Shown: positions 1 through 6,692, counted from the first letter of the stretch. The stretch: DNA of 12,141 bases from a bacterium (GCA_003230795.1 QIGM01000403.1:1-12141), one strand, 5' to 3'. Notes: a model not told the origin generated them from the sequence alone. Translations and numbers: made by a program.

Positions 1-126
1 AGGCGCTTCCTGAGCTGGCTCAACTTCCGCGAACCACTGCTCAGGCACACCTTCAACACCAGCAAGCCTAAGATGAAGTGCTAATTCTTCGCCTAAATTC
101 AAATCTTGAGTTTTCTTTTCCACCAC
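1..126 (-). CDS. N-terminal part of an unidentified protein, runs off the left edge
   Basis: An open frame of 42 codons reads from a GTG-GTG pair (126-124 and 123-121) to the window edge. It begins VVEKKTQDLNLGEELALHLR and continues acidic with no stop. There is no ATG. An AGGGA at 133-129 sits 2 nt before the first GTG and 5 nt before the second, so the second GTG fits a ribosome binding site better. It is the next gene after coaBC on the same strand, and the frame happens to be that of coaBC, separated from it by the TAA at 213-211 and 28 open codons of tandem repeat. In several deltaproteobacteria a family 4 uracil-DNA glycosylase follows coaBC, and the leucine-rich start with a GVEGVP stretch would be compatible with that, but this is a weak inference. 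No catalytic motif is in view. Confidence 0.6.
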   Translation of the reverse strand, partial: MVEKKTQDLNLGEELALHLRLAGVEGVPEQWFAEVEPAQEAP

Positions 127-210
127 TATCCCTGCGAAAGTATCCCTGCGAAAGTATCCCTGCGAAAGTATCCCTGCGAAAGTATCCCTGCGAAAATCTC
201 CCTGCGAAGG
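127..210. repeat. Six tandem copies of a 14-bp unit between coaBC and the next gene
   Basis: The plus-strand unit is TATCCCTGCGAAAG. Copies start at 127, 141, 155, 169, 183 and 197. The first four are identical, the fifth differs at its last base, and the sixth (TCTCCCTGCGAAGG) is the most diverged. The array starts at the base next to the coaBC stop codon and ends directly at the GTG start of the next minus-strand gene, so it is the whole intergenic gap. On the transcribed strand each unit carries AGGGA, a Shine-Dalgarno-like core. No strand frame is closed by the perfect units, because three units make 42 bp and read all three phases. Confidence 0.95.
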
Positions 211-1443
211 TTAAACGCGCAACGCTGCACGAATTATTCTGCCAGCAATCATATGCTTTTCCGCAGTGGAGACCTCTTCCTGACGCCCATCTTTTTCAAG
301 CAACCAAATACGGTTAGTATCCTGTCCGAAAGCGTCGTCCGCAAAATTGCCAACCATCAGATCAGCGTTCTTCCGTTCTAGCTTCTCTCGTGCCCATGCC
401 AAAAGCTGCTCTTCGTCTCCAGTTTCCGCGCTAAAACCGACGAGCTTTAAGGCAAGCCCAGAAGAGTCTTCGATTCTTTCACGATTCGCTCCTAACTCCT
501 GCAAGACATCAAGGCAAGGTTCCATTTTTAGCTCGTACGTTTTTGACTTATCCTTCTTAATCTTAGTCGCAGATGCTCCCGCGGGACGGTGGTCAGTAAT
601 CGCCGCTGCCATAAAGACAAACTGTGTTTTGTTCAACCCAGTGTCTTGTCGGACAACTTCCTCAAAGACCGCTTCATACATATCCTGTGCACTAATCACA
701 CGAACTACGCTCATCCCTTGCGGACTAGCAATCTCGGACGGGCCAGTCACAAGGGTAACCTCTGCCCCAAGCCATCGAGCAACACGAGCAAGCGCGAAAC
801 CCATTCGTCCCGTGGAACGATTACTCACAAATCTTACGGGGTCTATAGCTTCACGAGTAGGACCAGCCGTAACAATCACTCTAGCGCCTGCGAGAGTTTT
901 TGGACTGAGTACTGCTCGAATCGAATCGAGAATATCGTCTGTGTCAGCAAATCGCCCCTTACCAATCCATCCGCAAGCAAGCTCACCTTCGCCAGGATCG
1001 ACAAAATCACAGCCAAGAGTTTTTAGTTTAGTGACGTTTTCTCGAGTGAGAGGATTCTCCCACATATTAACGTTCATCGCCGGTGCGAAAATAACTGGCG
1101 CCTTAGTCGCTAGCAAGAGCGTGGTCGCAATGTCATCTGCAACCCCATGTGCTGCCTTCGCGATAATATCTGCGGACGCGGGAGCAACAAGCACAACATC
1201 TGCACTGTCTGCTAGTTCTATATGACTTATCTCAGCCTCGGAACTCGGATCAAAGATATCAACTGTCACTCGGCTACCTGCCAGCGATTGAATGGTGAGA
1301 GGAGTAATAAACTCGCAGGCTGATTTTGTCATGACAGCCTGAACCTTCGCGCCACTTTTAGTAAGTTCGCGCACCAACTCAGCGGATTTATACGCTGCAA
1401 TTGAACCGGTGATAATTAAGGTAATCGTCTTTCCAGCAATCAC
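211..1443 (-). CDS. coaBC: Bifunctional phosphopantothenoylcysteine decarboxylase / phosphopantothenate-cysteine ligase
   Basis: The 410-aa protein catalyses two cytoplasmic steps of coenzyme A synthesis: joining cysteine to 4'-phosphopantothenate, then FMN-dependent decarboxylation to 4'-phosphopantetheine. The N-terminal CoaC half (about 1-180) shows the FMN-binding TGSIAAYK at 12-19, catalytic His74 in HIELADSAD, PAMNVNMW at 121-128 and the substrate clamp ELACGWIGKGR with Cys157. The C-terminal CoaB half (about 185-410) shows VTAGPTREAIDPVRFVSN at 191-208, the AAITDHRP strand at 280-287 and the lysine cluster KIKKDK at 294-299. Length is normal for the family. The start is GTG; the first ATG is codon 38, inside the CoaC fold. 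The G of the GTG is shared with the TAG stop of the upstream hydrolase (TAGTG), so translation is probably coupled. Both halves look complete and active. Confidence 0.97.
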   Translation of the reverse strand: MIAGKTITLIITGSIAAYKSAELVRELTKSGAKVQAVMTKSACEFITPLTIQSLAGSRVTVDIFDPSSEAEISHIELADSADVVLVAPASADIIAKAAHGVADDIATTLLLATKAPVIFAPAMNVNMWENPLTRENVTKLKTLGCDFVDPGEGELACGWIGKGRFADTDDILDSIRAVLSPKTLAGARVIVTAGPTREAIDPVRFVSNRSTGRMGFALARVARWLGAEVTLVTGPSEIASPQGMSVVRVISAQDMYEAVFEEVVRQDTGLNKTQFVFMAAAITDHRPAGASATKIKKDKSKTYELKMEPCLDVLQELGANRERIEDSSGLALKLVGFSAETGDEEQLLAWAREKLERKNADLMVGNFADDAFGQDTNRIWLLEKDGRQEEVSTAEKHMIAGRIIRAALRV

Positions 1444-1473
1444 TAGTCTACACCCCCACTAGTCGACACCCCA
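1442..1473. repeat. 16-bp tandem duplication at the hydrolase/coaBC junction
   Basis: Two adjacent 16-bp copies, ACTAGTCTACACCCCC (1442-1457) and ACTAGTCGACACCCCA (1458-1473), match at 14 of 16 positions. On the minus strand they encode the last residues of the hydrolase (GVSTSGGVD) and contain its stop codon and the GTG of coaBC. Removing one copy on paper gives a hydrolase ending VGTGV-stop, with the coaBC GTG a few bases further on and no overlap. The duplication therefore appears to have created the present TAGTG overlap. Confidence 0.85.
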
Positions 1474-2192
1474 GTCCCAACAAAGGGATTCGTCTTCTTT
1501 TCCTGTCCGATAGTCGTATCCGGCCCATGCCCCGGCATCACTCGCGTCTCATCAGGCAGGGTAAGCAACTTATTTGTGATACTCGCGATCAAAAGTTCAT
1601 GGTCGCCTCCAGGCAGATCGCTACGACCAATCGAACCCGCAAAAAGCGTGTCGCCTGCGAGCAGTAAGGGAGAACGAACTTTATCATCTGAAACAACAGA
1701 GTCCCCTTCACCGAACCAGCTTACGTGGGCGTCGCTTGCTTGAAAAAATAATGAGATATGATCTGGAGAATGACCTGGGGTGAAAAAGACTTGAGCACTG
1801 TAGCTTCCGACAGAAACCGTATCGCCTTCTTCGACGAAGAGGTCTGGTGTCGGCACATTTTGATATTCCTCGGAAGAAAACCCGTAGGCGGCGGCTTGTC
1901 CTTTCAGTGTAGAACGAAGGCCTTGATCCTGCTCGTATGCAATGAGCTCCGGCGTCCGAGAAAAGCGCTCCTTGCAATGCGCCAGCATCTTCTCAACGCC
2001 ACCGCCATGGTCAATATGAGCGTGGGTCAGAATAATGGAACTAACATGTGTCAATTCGTCTGGAATATGCGCCGCGATTCGCTCGACTTCACCGCCGGGA
2101 TCAACGACGACGCCTACCCCTTCGGCGGTATCTATCAGCACGCGAGCGTTCTGCTGGAATGGAGTTACCGTAACACTCAATATCTTCAGCAA
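1443..2192 (-). CDS. Metallo-beta-lactamase-fold hydrolase, glyoxalase II type (GloC/YcbL-like)
   Basis: This 249-aa protein is a dinuclear metal hydrolase, probably a cytoplasmic thioesterase acting on S-lactoylglutathione or similar thioesters. The metal ligands are visible: THAHIDH (His57, His59, Asp61, His62), His141 in TPGHSPDH, Asp181 in LLAGDTLF and His222 in MPGHGPDT. The GSIGRSDLPGGDHELL stretch at 186-201 and the short C-terminus match the YcbL/GloC group rather than classical GloB, which has an extra helical domain. A polar insertion of about 25 residues (roughly 152-176) precedes the Asp181 strand. The start is TTG, chosen because GGAGGG lies 5 nt upstream. It is first in a two-gene operon with coaBC and divergent from recD2. 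The true substrate cannot be read from the sequence. Confidence 0.9.
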   Translation of the reverse strand: MLKILSVTVTPFQQNARVLIDTAEGVGVVVDPGGEVERIAAHIPDELTHVSSIILTHAHIDHGGGVEKMLAHCKERFSRTPELIAYEQDQGLRSTLKGQAAAYGFSSEEYQNVPTPDLFVEEGDTVSVGSYSAQVFFTPGHSPDHISLFFQASDAHVSWFGEGDSVVSDDKVRSPLLLAGDTLFAGSIGRSDLPGGDHELLIASITNKLLTLPDETRVMPGHGPDTTIGQEKKTNPFVGTGVSTSGGVD

Positions 2193-2197
2193 AGTGG

Positions 2198-2203
2198 CCC
2201 TCC
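2198..2203 (-). promoter_or_regulatory. Strong Shine-Dalgarno site that fixes a TTG start
   Basis: On the minus strand GGAGGG is followed by the 5-nt spacer CCACT and then the TTG of the metallo-hydrolase. This is the best ribosome binding site in the window and the reason for accepting a TTG start. Confidence 0.75.
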
Positions 2204-2294
2204 AATAAGCGATGAAATTCCCTACAACTTTGAAAACTTTAAGAAAATCTAGTGACTTGAGACTAGCAAAAAAGAAAATGCTTAGCTAGAAGCG

Positions 2295-2323
2295 GCCTAT
2301 AAGTGACATATTCACTTATAGGC
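2295..2323. promoter_or_regulatory. Perfect 12-bp inverted repeat in a divergent promoter region (possible operator)
   Basis: GCCTATAAGTGA (2295-2306), the 5-nt spacer CATAT and TCACTTATAGGC (2312-2323) form a perfect dyad. It sits near the middle of the 256-bp gap between the minus-strand hydrolase (start 2192) and plus-strand recD2 (start 2449). No run of T follows on either strand, so it is not an intrinsic terminator. An operator for a dimeric regulator is the simplest reading; an RNA hairpin in one of the two leaders is the alternative. I do not recognise it as the site of a known regulator. Confidence 0.6.
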
Positions 2324-2335
2324 TCACGACGTTAG

Positions 2336-2396
2336 ATTCTCGGAGCAAGTAATTCTATACTGTAATTCTATTACTGTGCGAAAAGCTCCTGAGAAT
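2336..2396. repeat. Imperfect inverted repeat enclosing a 13/14-bp direct repeat upstream of recD2
   Basis: ATTCTCGGAGC (2336-2346) pairs with GCTCCTGAGAAT (2385-2396) with one bulged T. The segment between holds AATTCTATACTGT (2351-2363) directly followed by AATTCTATTACTGT (2364-2377), a tandem duplication differing by one base insertion. A third TACTGT follows at 2408-2413, overlapping a TATTAT at 2413-2418 that could be a -10 box for recD2; no convincing -35 was found. Confidence 0.55.
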
Positions 2397-2448
2397 ACTA
2401 GGTTAAGTACTGTATTATCAAGAATACCCGGAAGTTCGGAATAAGCGG

Positions 2449-4782
2449 TTGAACGATTTCTTTGAGAAAAATGACGCGAGAGCCTCGGGTCAATCAGAAG
2501 GTGAACAGGACCAAACTGTTTTTTTCCGTGGCGTCATTTCTCGCGTTACCTACCGAGATGAAGAATCGGGGTTCGGAGTGCTTAAGGCTGAGCCAGATTC
2601 AGGCAGTGATGACTCCGTCGCCACCACTGGCGGCCTAACAACACTGGTAGGAGTCTTCCCCGCGACAATCGCTGCAGGGACATGCGTTGTCGCCAGAGGC
2701 GAATGGCAACGTCACCCCAAATTTGGCCGTCAGTTTCGCGCGCGTTCCGTCACAGAAGCTGACCCTACCGGCAAAGAAGCAATCGCGCGCTACCTCGCCT
2801 CAGGCGCAGTCAAGGGCTTCGGCCCAACACTTGCGGGAAGAGTCGTCGAAGCTTTCGGGGATGAGACCTTGGAAGTTATAGACAATGAACCTCATCGCCT
2901 TCTTGAGGTTTCAGGCATCGGACAGAAAAAGCTCGATGAGATTCTTGGTTCTTGGCAAGAGAAGAAAAACGTACGTGAAGTTTTGCTCTTCTTTCAGAAC
3001 CATGGCATCAGCCTTAATTTGTCGCATCGCATTTATAATTACTACGGTGACCGCGCGATAGAAGTTGTGAGTAGTAATCCATACGTACTCGCACGTGAGG
3101 TCTGGGGAATAGGCTTTCGCACCGCCGACCGAATTGCTTCCGCACTGGGAACCGACCCAGAGTCCCCGGAGCGTCTTATCGCGGGTGTGCTCTATAGTCT
3201 TGAAAAAAGCGGTGATGACGGGCACTGCTTTCTGCCACGAGAAGATCTGAAAGAAAAGGCCGCTAAACTATTAGGAGTCTACGAGGAGGCCTTGATCGAT
3301 AGGGCAATCCTTGAAGCCTCCCTCGCCGGAGAACTAATCGATGAAGACGGCCGTATCTATAGCCCAGATCTCTATACCGCGGAGCAGCAGCTCGCGCGCT
3401 CACTTGCTGCACGAGCAAATAGAGACATACGACCAAGCAAGAGTATTGATGAGCAATTGGTGGAGAACGCCTGCGGTAAAACGATTATCTCTCAGCGAGC
3501 AACGAAGGAGTCAGGAGGCTCACCAGAGGTAGTTCGACTTTCTGAACAGCAAAAGGAAGCTATTCGCCTCGCCGCAACTCGCCCCTTGGTAGTTATCACG
3601 GGAGGCCCTGGTTGCGGCAAGACTACTGTCCTTCAAACTTTGGCAGAGGTGTTTCGCCAGGCAGGGCTTGAGACAAAACTCGCCGCCCCAACTGGCCGAG
3701 CTGCGCAGCGTATGTCTGAGATCTGCGGAATGCCAGCGTCGACGATTCACCGACTACTAAAGTACGACCCTATCAAACGCACGTTCGTACACGATCAATA
3801 TGATCAGCTACCACTCGATGCTCTAATCATCGACGAAAGCTCTATGATTGATATTTCCCTCGCCGCGGCATTGCTACGTGCAGTGCCTCCGTCAGCACGT
3901 ATCGTCATTGTAGGTGACGCAGATCAGCTCCCAAGTGTCGGGCCCGGCCTCTTCCTCTCTGACGTGCTCACAGTGGAATCAATTCCCAGAGTGCGCCTTA
4001 CCACTCTCTTTCGTCGAGCGAACGAGTCTTCCATCACTTCTATCGCTCATAGAATTAACGAGGGGAAAATCCCAAGCATTCCTGAGCCAGACGGAAGCAT
4101 CAAAACTGATGCCTACTTCCTGCCCGCAAAGGATCCGGAGGACGCTGCAAGTCTCATAGAGCGGCTAGTAGTCGAGCAAATACCGAAGAAGTTCGGCCTA
4201 AGTGGCTCGGACATAACCGTGCTCACCCCAATGAATCAGGGATCCCTTGGTGTTATTGCGCTCAACCAAAGACTACAACAAAAGCTTGTCCCCAGTTTAG
4301 CCGGAATGGCCAGCGTGAAAATCGGCGCAATCGAGCTTCGGCCCGGCGACAGAGTCTGTCAGCGAGTGAACAACTACAACCTGCACAGGAACGGCGTATT
4401 CAACGGCGACCAGGGAACGATTATTGGTGTGGACCCAGGAAACAAAAGTGTCTTTGTCGAGCTTTGGGATGGAAGAGAGATTGAATACCCCAGCGAGACC
4501 CTCCATCAGCTAGACCTTGCCTACGCACTCACCATCCATCGCTCTCAAGGATCAGAAGTCCCCGCTGTAATACTTGCGGTCCACGACTCACACACCATCA
4601 TGCTAGAACGACAACTGATCTATACCGGCATCACAAGAGCCAAATCCCTACTAATTGTCGTCGGCACAAGAAAAGCTCTGGCCATCGCAACCAAAAGAAG
4701 CCGCTCTCGCAAAAGATTCACTCGCCTATCAGAGCGAATCTACGATCTCAGCGAACCACGATTCGACGTAGAGGCATACTAA
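2449..4782 (+). CDS. recD2: ATP-dependent DNA helicase, RecD2 family (SF1B)
   Basis: The 777-aa protein is a 5'-3' DNA helicase of the RecD2/TraA-like group, which works without RecBC. The N-terminal domain has three helix-hairpin-helix-like turns: VKGFGPTLA (121-129), VSGIGQKKL (154-162) and VWGIGFRTAD (218-227). The motor shows Walker A GGPGCGKTT (385-393), motif Ia LAAPTGRAAQR, Walker B IIDESSM (460-466), motif III GDADQLPSVGPG (489-500), the LTTLFRR arginine motif (517-523) and the C-terminal TIHRSQGSE (695-703) and YTGITRAK (725-732) motifs. The start is TTG, with GGA 8 nt upstream; this is moderately supported, since no in-frame ATG lies near the conserved N-terminus. Its stop overlaps the next gene's ATG by one base. 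Length is typical for RecD2 and no motif is missing. Confidence 0.95.
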   Translation: MNDFFEKNDARASGQSEGEQDQTVFFRGVISRVTYRDEESGFGVLKAEPDSGSDDSVATTGGLTTLVGVFPATIAAGTCVVARGEWQRHPKFGRQFRARSVTEADPTGKEAIARYLASGAVKGFGPTLAGRVVEAFGDETLEVIDNEPHRLLEVSGIGQKKLDEILGSWQEKKNVREVLLFFQNHGISLNLSHRIYNYYGDRAIEVVSSNPYVLAREVWGIGFRTADRIASALGTDPESPERLIAGVLYSLEKSGDDGHCFLPREDLKEKAAKLLGVYEEALIDRAILEASLAGELIDEDGRIYSPDLYTAEQQLARSLAARANRDIRPSKSIDEQLVENACGKTIISQRATKESGGSPEVVRLSEQQKEAIRLAATRPLVVITGGPGCGKTTVLQTLAEVFRQAGLETKLAAPTGRAAQRMSEICGMPASTIHRLLKYDPIKRTFVHDQYDQLPLDALIIDESSMIDISLAAALLRAVPPSARIVIVGDADQLPSVGPGLFLSDVLTVESIPRVRLTTLFRRANESSITSIAHRINEGKIPSIPEPDGSIKTDAYFLPAKDPEDAASLIERLVVEQIPKKFGLSGSDITVLTPMNQGSLGVIALNQRLQQKLVPSLAGMASVKIGAIELRPGDRVCQRVNNYNLHRNGVFNGDQGTIIGVDPGNKSVFVELWDGREIEYPSETLHQLDLAYALTIHRSQGSEVPAVILAVHDSHTIMLERQLIYTGITRAKSLLIVVGTRKALAIATKRSRSRKRFTRLSERIYDLSEPRFDVEAY

Positions 4783-5576
4783 TGAAGATTGGAATTGCCC
4801 TCGGAGGCGGAGGCGCTAAAGGCTTCGCGCTAATCGGAATCCTTGAAGCCCTGGACGAGGCAGGAGTCGAAGCAGAAATAGTTGCTGGCACAAGCATAGG
4901 GGCACTCGTTGGAGCAGCCTACGCCGCAAACAAACTCCCCGAGCTAAAACAAAGAGCTACCACCCTGAGTTTTCTCAACGTAGTAAAAATACTCTCGCCG
5001 ACGATATCAAGAAGTGGATTTTGCAGCGGCCGCGGAGTAGAAAGCCTATTAAAGGAATTCATCGACATTGAAAACATCGAAGACCTACCAAAACCCTTTG
5101 CCACTCTAAGCACAGCGCTTGAAACTGGAGAACTCATCACCGCAACGAACGGCAACCTCATCAAAGCCGTTCGCTCCAGCATCGCTATCCCCGGCCTTTT
5201 CACACCCGTCCTCTCAAACGAAAAAACACTCGTCGACCCGGTCCCAGTAGAAGCCTGCCGCTCTCTCGGCGCCGACTTCGTAATCGCAGTCGACCTCTTC
5301 GCCGACTTACCAAAAAGACCAAAGAAAAAGTTCACCCTCTCCCCCCTAATGGAGAACTGCGTAGGAATCGCACAAAAACAACTAACCCAAGCCCGCTTCG
5401 CAAAGCACCCGCCCAATTTCCTCCTAGAGCCCGACACCTCCTCCGTCAGCATCCTCGCCTTTCATCGAGGAGAAGCCCTAATTCAAATCGGCAAAAACAC
5501 AATAAGCAAAGCACTCCCCTCCCTAAACAAAGCACTAGGGCGCGAAGCATCAAAGCACTCACGAACATCGTTTTGA
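4782..5576 (+). CDS. Patatin-like phospholipase family protein (RssA/NTE-like), DG motif shortened
   Basis: This 264-aa protein has the patatin fold of bacterial lipid acyl hydrolases. Visible are the oxyanion-loop glycines LGGGGAKG (7-14) and the nucleophile elbow GTSIG with Ser38. The conserved block KAVRSSIAIPGLFTPV (128-143) follows. The next motif is normally LVDGG or LVDGA, then about three residues and N/DPVPV; here it reads TLVDPVPVEACRSLGAD (149-165). The glycine after Asp152 and about five loop residues are gone. Asp152 may still act as the catalytic Asp, but its loop geometry must differ, so activity is doubtful. There is no signal peptide or membrane segment. The ATG overlaps the recD2 TAA as TAATG and has GAGG 7 nt upstream, so the two are an operon. 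No terminator was seen behind it. Confidence 0.85.
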   Translation: MKIGIALGGGGAKGFALIGILEALDEAGVEAEIVAGTSIGALVGAAYAANKLPELKQRATTLSFLNVVKILSPTISRSGFCSGRGVESLLKEFIDIENIEDLPKPFATLSTALETGELITATNGNLIKAVRSSIAIPGLFTPVLSNEKTLVDPVPVEACRSLGADFVIAVDLFADLPKRPKKKFTLSPLMENCVGIAQKQLTQARFAKHPPNFLLEPDTSSVSILAFHRGEALIQIGKNTISKALPSLNKALGREASKHSRTSF

Positions 5577-5685
5577 ATTTGCAATGAAGAGGTTCCAACT
5601 AGGCTATGGTTTACGGTTTGCAAGTAGAATGCTTGTTGTCGTTTTTCAAAAGCAATTTCCCTCTCTACCCAGTTGATGACATTCA

Positions 5686-5694
5686 TGCTATAAT
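5686..5694 (+). promoter_or_regulatory. Extended -10 promoter for the small two-gene module
   Basis: TGCTATAAT contains a consensus TATAAT (5689-5694) preceded by the TGn extension. The -35 position (about 5666-5671) is poor, as extended -10 promoters permit. A start site about 7 nt downstream, near 5701, would place the 5704 ATG only about three bases from the RNA end, so the first message would be nearly leaderless. Confidence 0.5.
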
Positions 5695-5703
5695 AGAAGA
5701 GTT

Positions 5704-5907
5704 ATGAAAGATAAGAACTCCGATGCTAAATTTTATTCAACTCCCGAAGCAAGCGAAGCGGAGATGTATGCTCAACTGGCACGTCTTTCTCCCGAAGAAC
5801 GCTTGCGTAATTTCTGCGATCTGCTGAGGCGCATTCATGGCGAATCAATTGACACTCCCCGCCGATTGGGTGGACTTGCTGAAATTATTGACTTCCCGAC
5901 AGATTAA
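5704..5907 (+). CDS. Small charged protein, partner of a nucleotidyltransferase-fold gene
   Basis: A 67-aa hypothetical protein beginning MKDKNSDAKFYSTPEASEAE. The centre, EMYAQLARLSPEERLRNFCDLLRR, is probably a helical pair; similar short 'LARLSPEER' proteins are, as I recall, encoded upstream of nucleotidyltransferase-fold genes in other bacteria. It has no signal peptide, membrane segment or recognisable enzyme motif. Its last 24 codons overlap the next gene in another frame (from 5837), so its C-terminus is constrained by, or arose from, that overlap. A near-consensus extended -10 promoter ends ten bases before the ATG. An antitoxin or accessory role is possible from context only. It is a likely real gene because of the promoter and the family-like centre. 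Confidence 0.6.
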   Translation: MKDKNSDAKFYSTPEASEAEMYAQLARLSPEERLRNFCDLLRRIHGESIDTPRRLGGLAEIIDFPTD

Positions 5908-6338
5908 ATTTGTCATTTCGGGCGGAGTAGCTTTTTCAGTTCATGCAAGGGCGCGCTACACGGCAGATTTAGATCTCGTTATCTACTCTGAAAGAAATAA
6001 TGTTATTCGTTTTATCGAAGCTTTCCAAGAGTTTGGGCTTTCCAAGAGTTTGGGCTTTCCAAGAGTTTGGCTTTTCTCTCAAATCAAATGCATCTGAACA
6101 GTTTTTGAGCAATCGACGGCTTCTTAGAGTTGGTGTCGAACCAAGCATGGTTGATGTCATGAATTTTTTTGATGGAGTCGATATCGATGAAGTCTTCGAC
6201 AAGATCAATTGGATCTCTCTCGAAGATCTCAAGCTTCCATTTGTATCCCGCGACCATCTTATCCTCAATAAACTTGCAGTCGGTCGTCCTAGGGATCTCG
6301 CTGACGTTGATGAGTTGAAGCGAACCGTAGAAAAATAA
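5837..6338 (+). pseudogene. Nucleotidyltransferase-fold gene (AbiEii/DUF6036-like) frameshifted by 17-bp repeats
   Basis: The first frame (5837-6097) gives 86 aa with a minimal nucleotidyltransferase signature: FVISGGVAFSVHARAR followed by TADLDLVIY, where Asp44 and Asp46 are the expected metal-binding pair. It breaks in a triple 17-bp repeat at 6020-6070 and ends at a TGA. The rest of the protein continues in another frame to 6338, with EPSMVDVMNFFDGVDIDEV, LPFVSRDHLILNKLAVGR and PRDLADVDELK, all expected in this family. Removing two of the three copies (34 bp) joins both parts into one 155-aa protein through EAFQEFGFSLKSNASEQ. The start has GAGG 7 nt upstream and lies inside the upstream small gene. 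The catalytic half may still be made as a truncated product. It could be decayed or phase-variable; enzyme-type toxin function is inference. Confidence 0.8.
6020..6070. repeat. Three perfect tandem copies of a 17-bp unit inside a coding region
   Basis: GCTTTCCAAGAGTTTGG occurs at 6020-6036, 6037-6053 and 6054-6070 without any mismatch. Because 17 is not a multiple of three, copy number sets the reading frame. One copy restores the full nucleotidyltransferase frame, three copies break it, and four would restore it with 17 extra residues, provided those codons hold no stop. Confidence 0.97.
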
Positions 6339-6450
6339 AAGACCCTCCATTTTAACTCGATGTATAGAGAGAGCCGACTGAATCTGCATTTCAAACAAAA
6401 GCACCTGCGCAAATCTAAAAGCTAAACCTGTGTGAGCCCTGATCCACTGA

Positions 6451-6607
6451 GCGCATCCCGGCGCTGCTCTTGTGGGACTTTCCTTCCCATCGCCGCCAAA
6501 AGCTGTAACCGTAAGCATGAAGAGACAGACAAAGTCTGGCTCAGAATGCGCCCCCAGCAACAAGCACCTCTACATGAAAGTCCCACAAGAGCAGCGCCGG
6601 GATGCGC
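6451..6607. repeat. 157-bp element with perfect 32-bp terminal inverted repeats (MITE- or REPIN-like)
   Basis: Bases 6451-6482 (beginning GCGCATCCCGGCGCTGCTCT) are the exact reverse complement of 6576-6607. The 93-bp interior has no convincing gene; it contains a small dyad CAGACAAAGTCTG. No target-site duplication is obvious on the flanks. It sits in the 354-bp gap between the broken nucleotidyltransferase gene and the pnp terminator, 21 bp from the latter. A non-autonomous transposable element or a REPIN-type doublet would fit; no transposase is present here. If transcribed it would form a long hairpin. The rest of the gap, 6339-6450, shows no feature I can support. Confidence 0.7.
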
Positions 6608-6628
6608 GTCGTTTCGTCAGCAAGCCGC

Positions 6629-6668
6629 AAAAAAAACGGGCGCCAAGCAAACCGCCGGGCACCCGTTT
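6629..6668 (-). terminator. Intrinsic terminator of pnp
   Basis: On the minus strand, AAACGGGTGCC (6668-6658) and GGCGCCCGTTT (6644-6634) form an 11-bp stem with one T-G pair around a 13-nt loop, followed by an uninterrupted run of T (complement of the eight A at 6629-6636). It starts 25 nt past the pnp stop codon. Confidence 0.93.
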
Positions 6669-6692
6669 AATAAAGGCTGTAAGAAGCAGGGA

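Noticed and set aside
127..210. Possible CRISPR array
   Set aside because: The units are 14 bp and directly adjacent, with no spacers and no cas genes nearby.
347..1225. 292-codon plus-strand open frame
   Set aside because: It lies antisense to coaBC, is serine/arginine-rich without family motifs, and has the composition of a codon shadow.
4919..5452. 177-codon minus-strand open frame
   Set aside because: Antisense to the patatin-like gene, with no motif and no ribosome binding context; the plus strand explains the region.
5577..5685. Search for a terminator behind the patatin-like gene
   Set aside because: Only weak four-base dyads were found, with no GC-rich stem and T run, so no terminator is called.
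6084..6563. 159-codon minus-strand open frame across the nucleotidyltransferase 3' part and the inverted repeat
   Set aside because: The plus strand encodes recognisable family sequence up to 6338, and the remainder is repeat DNA read by chance.
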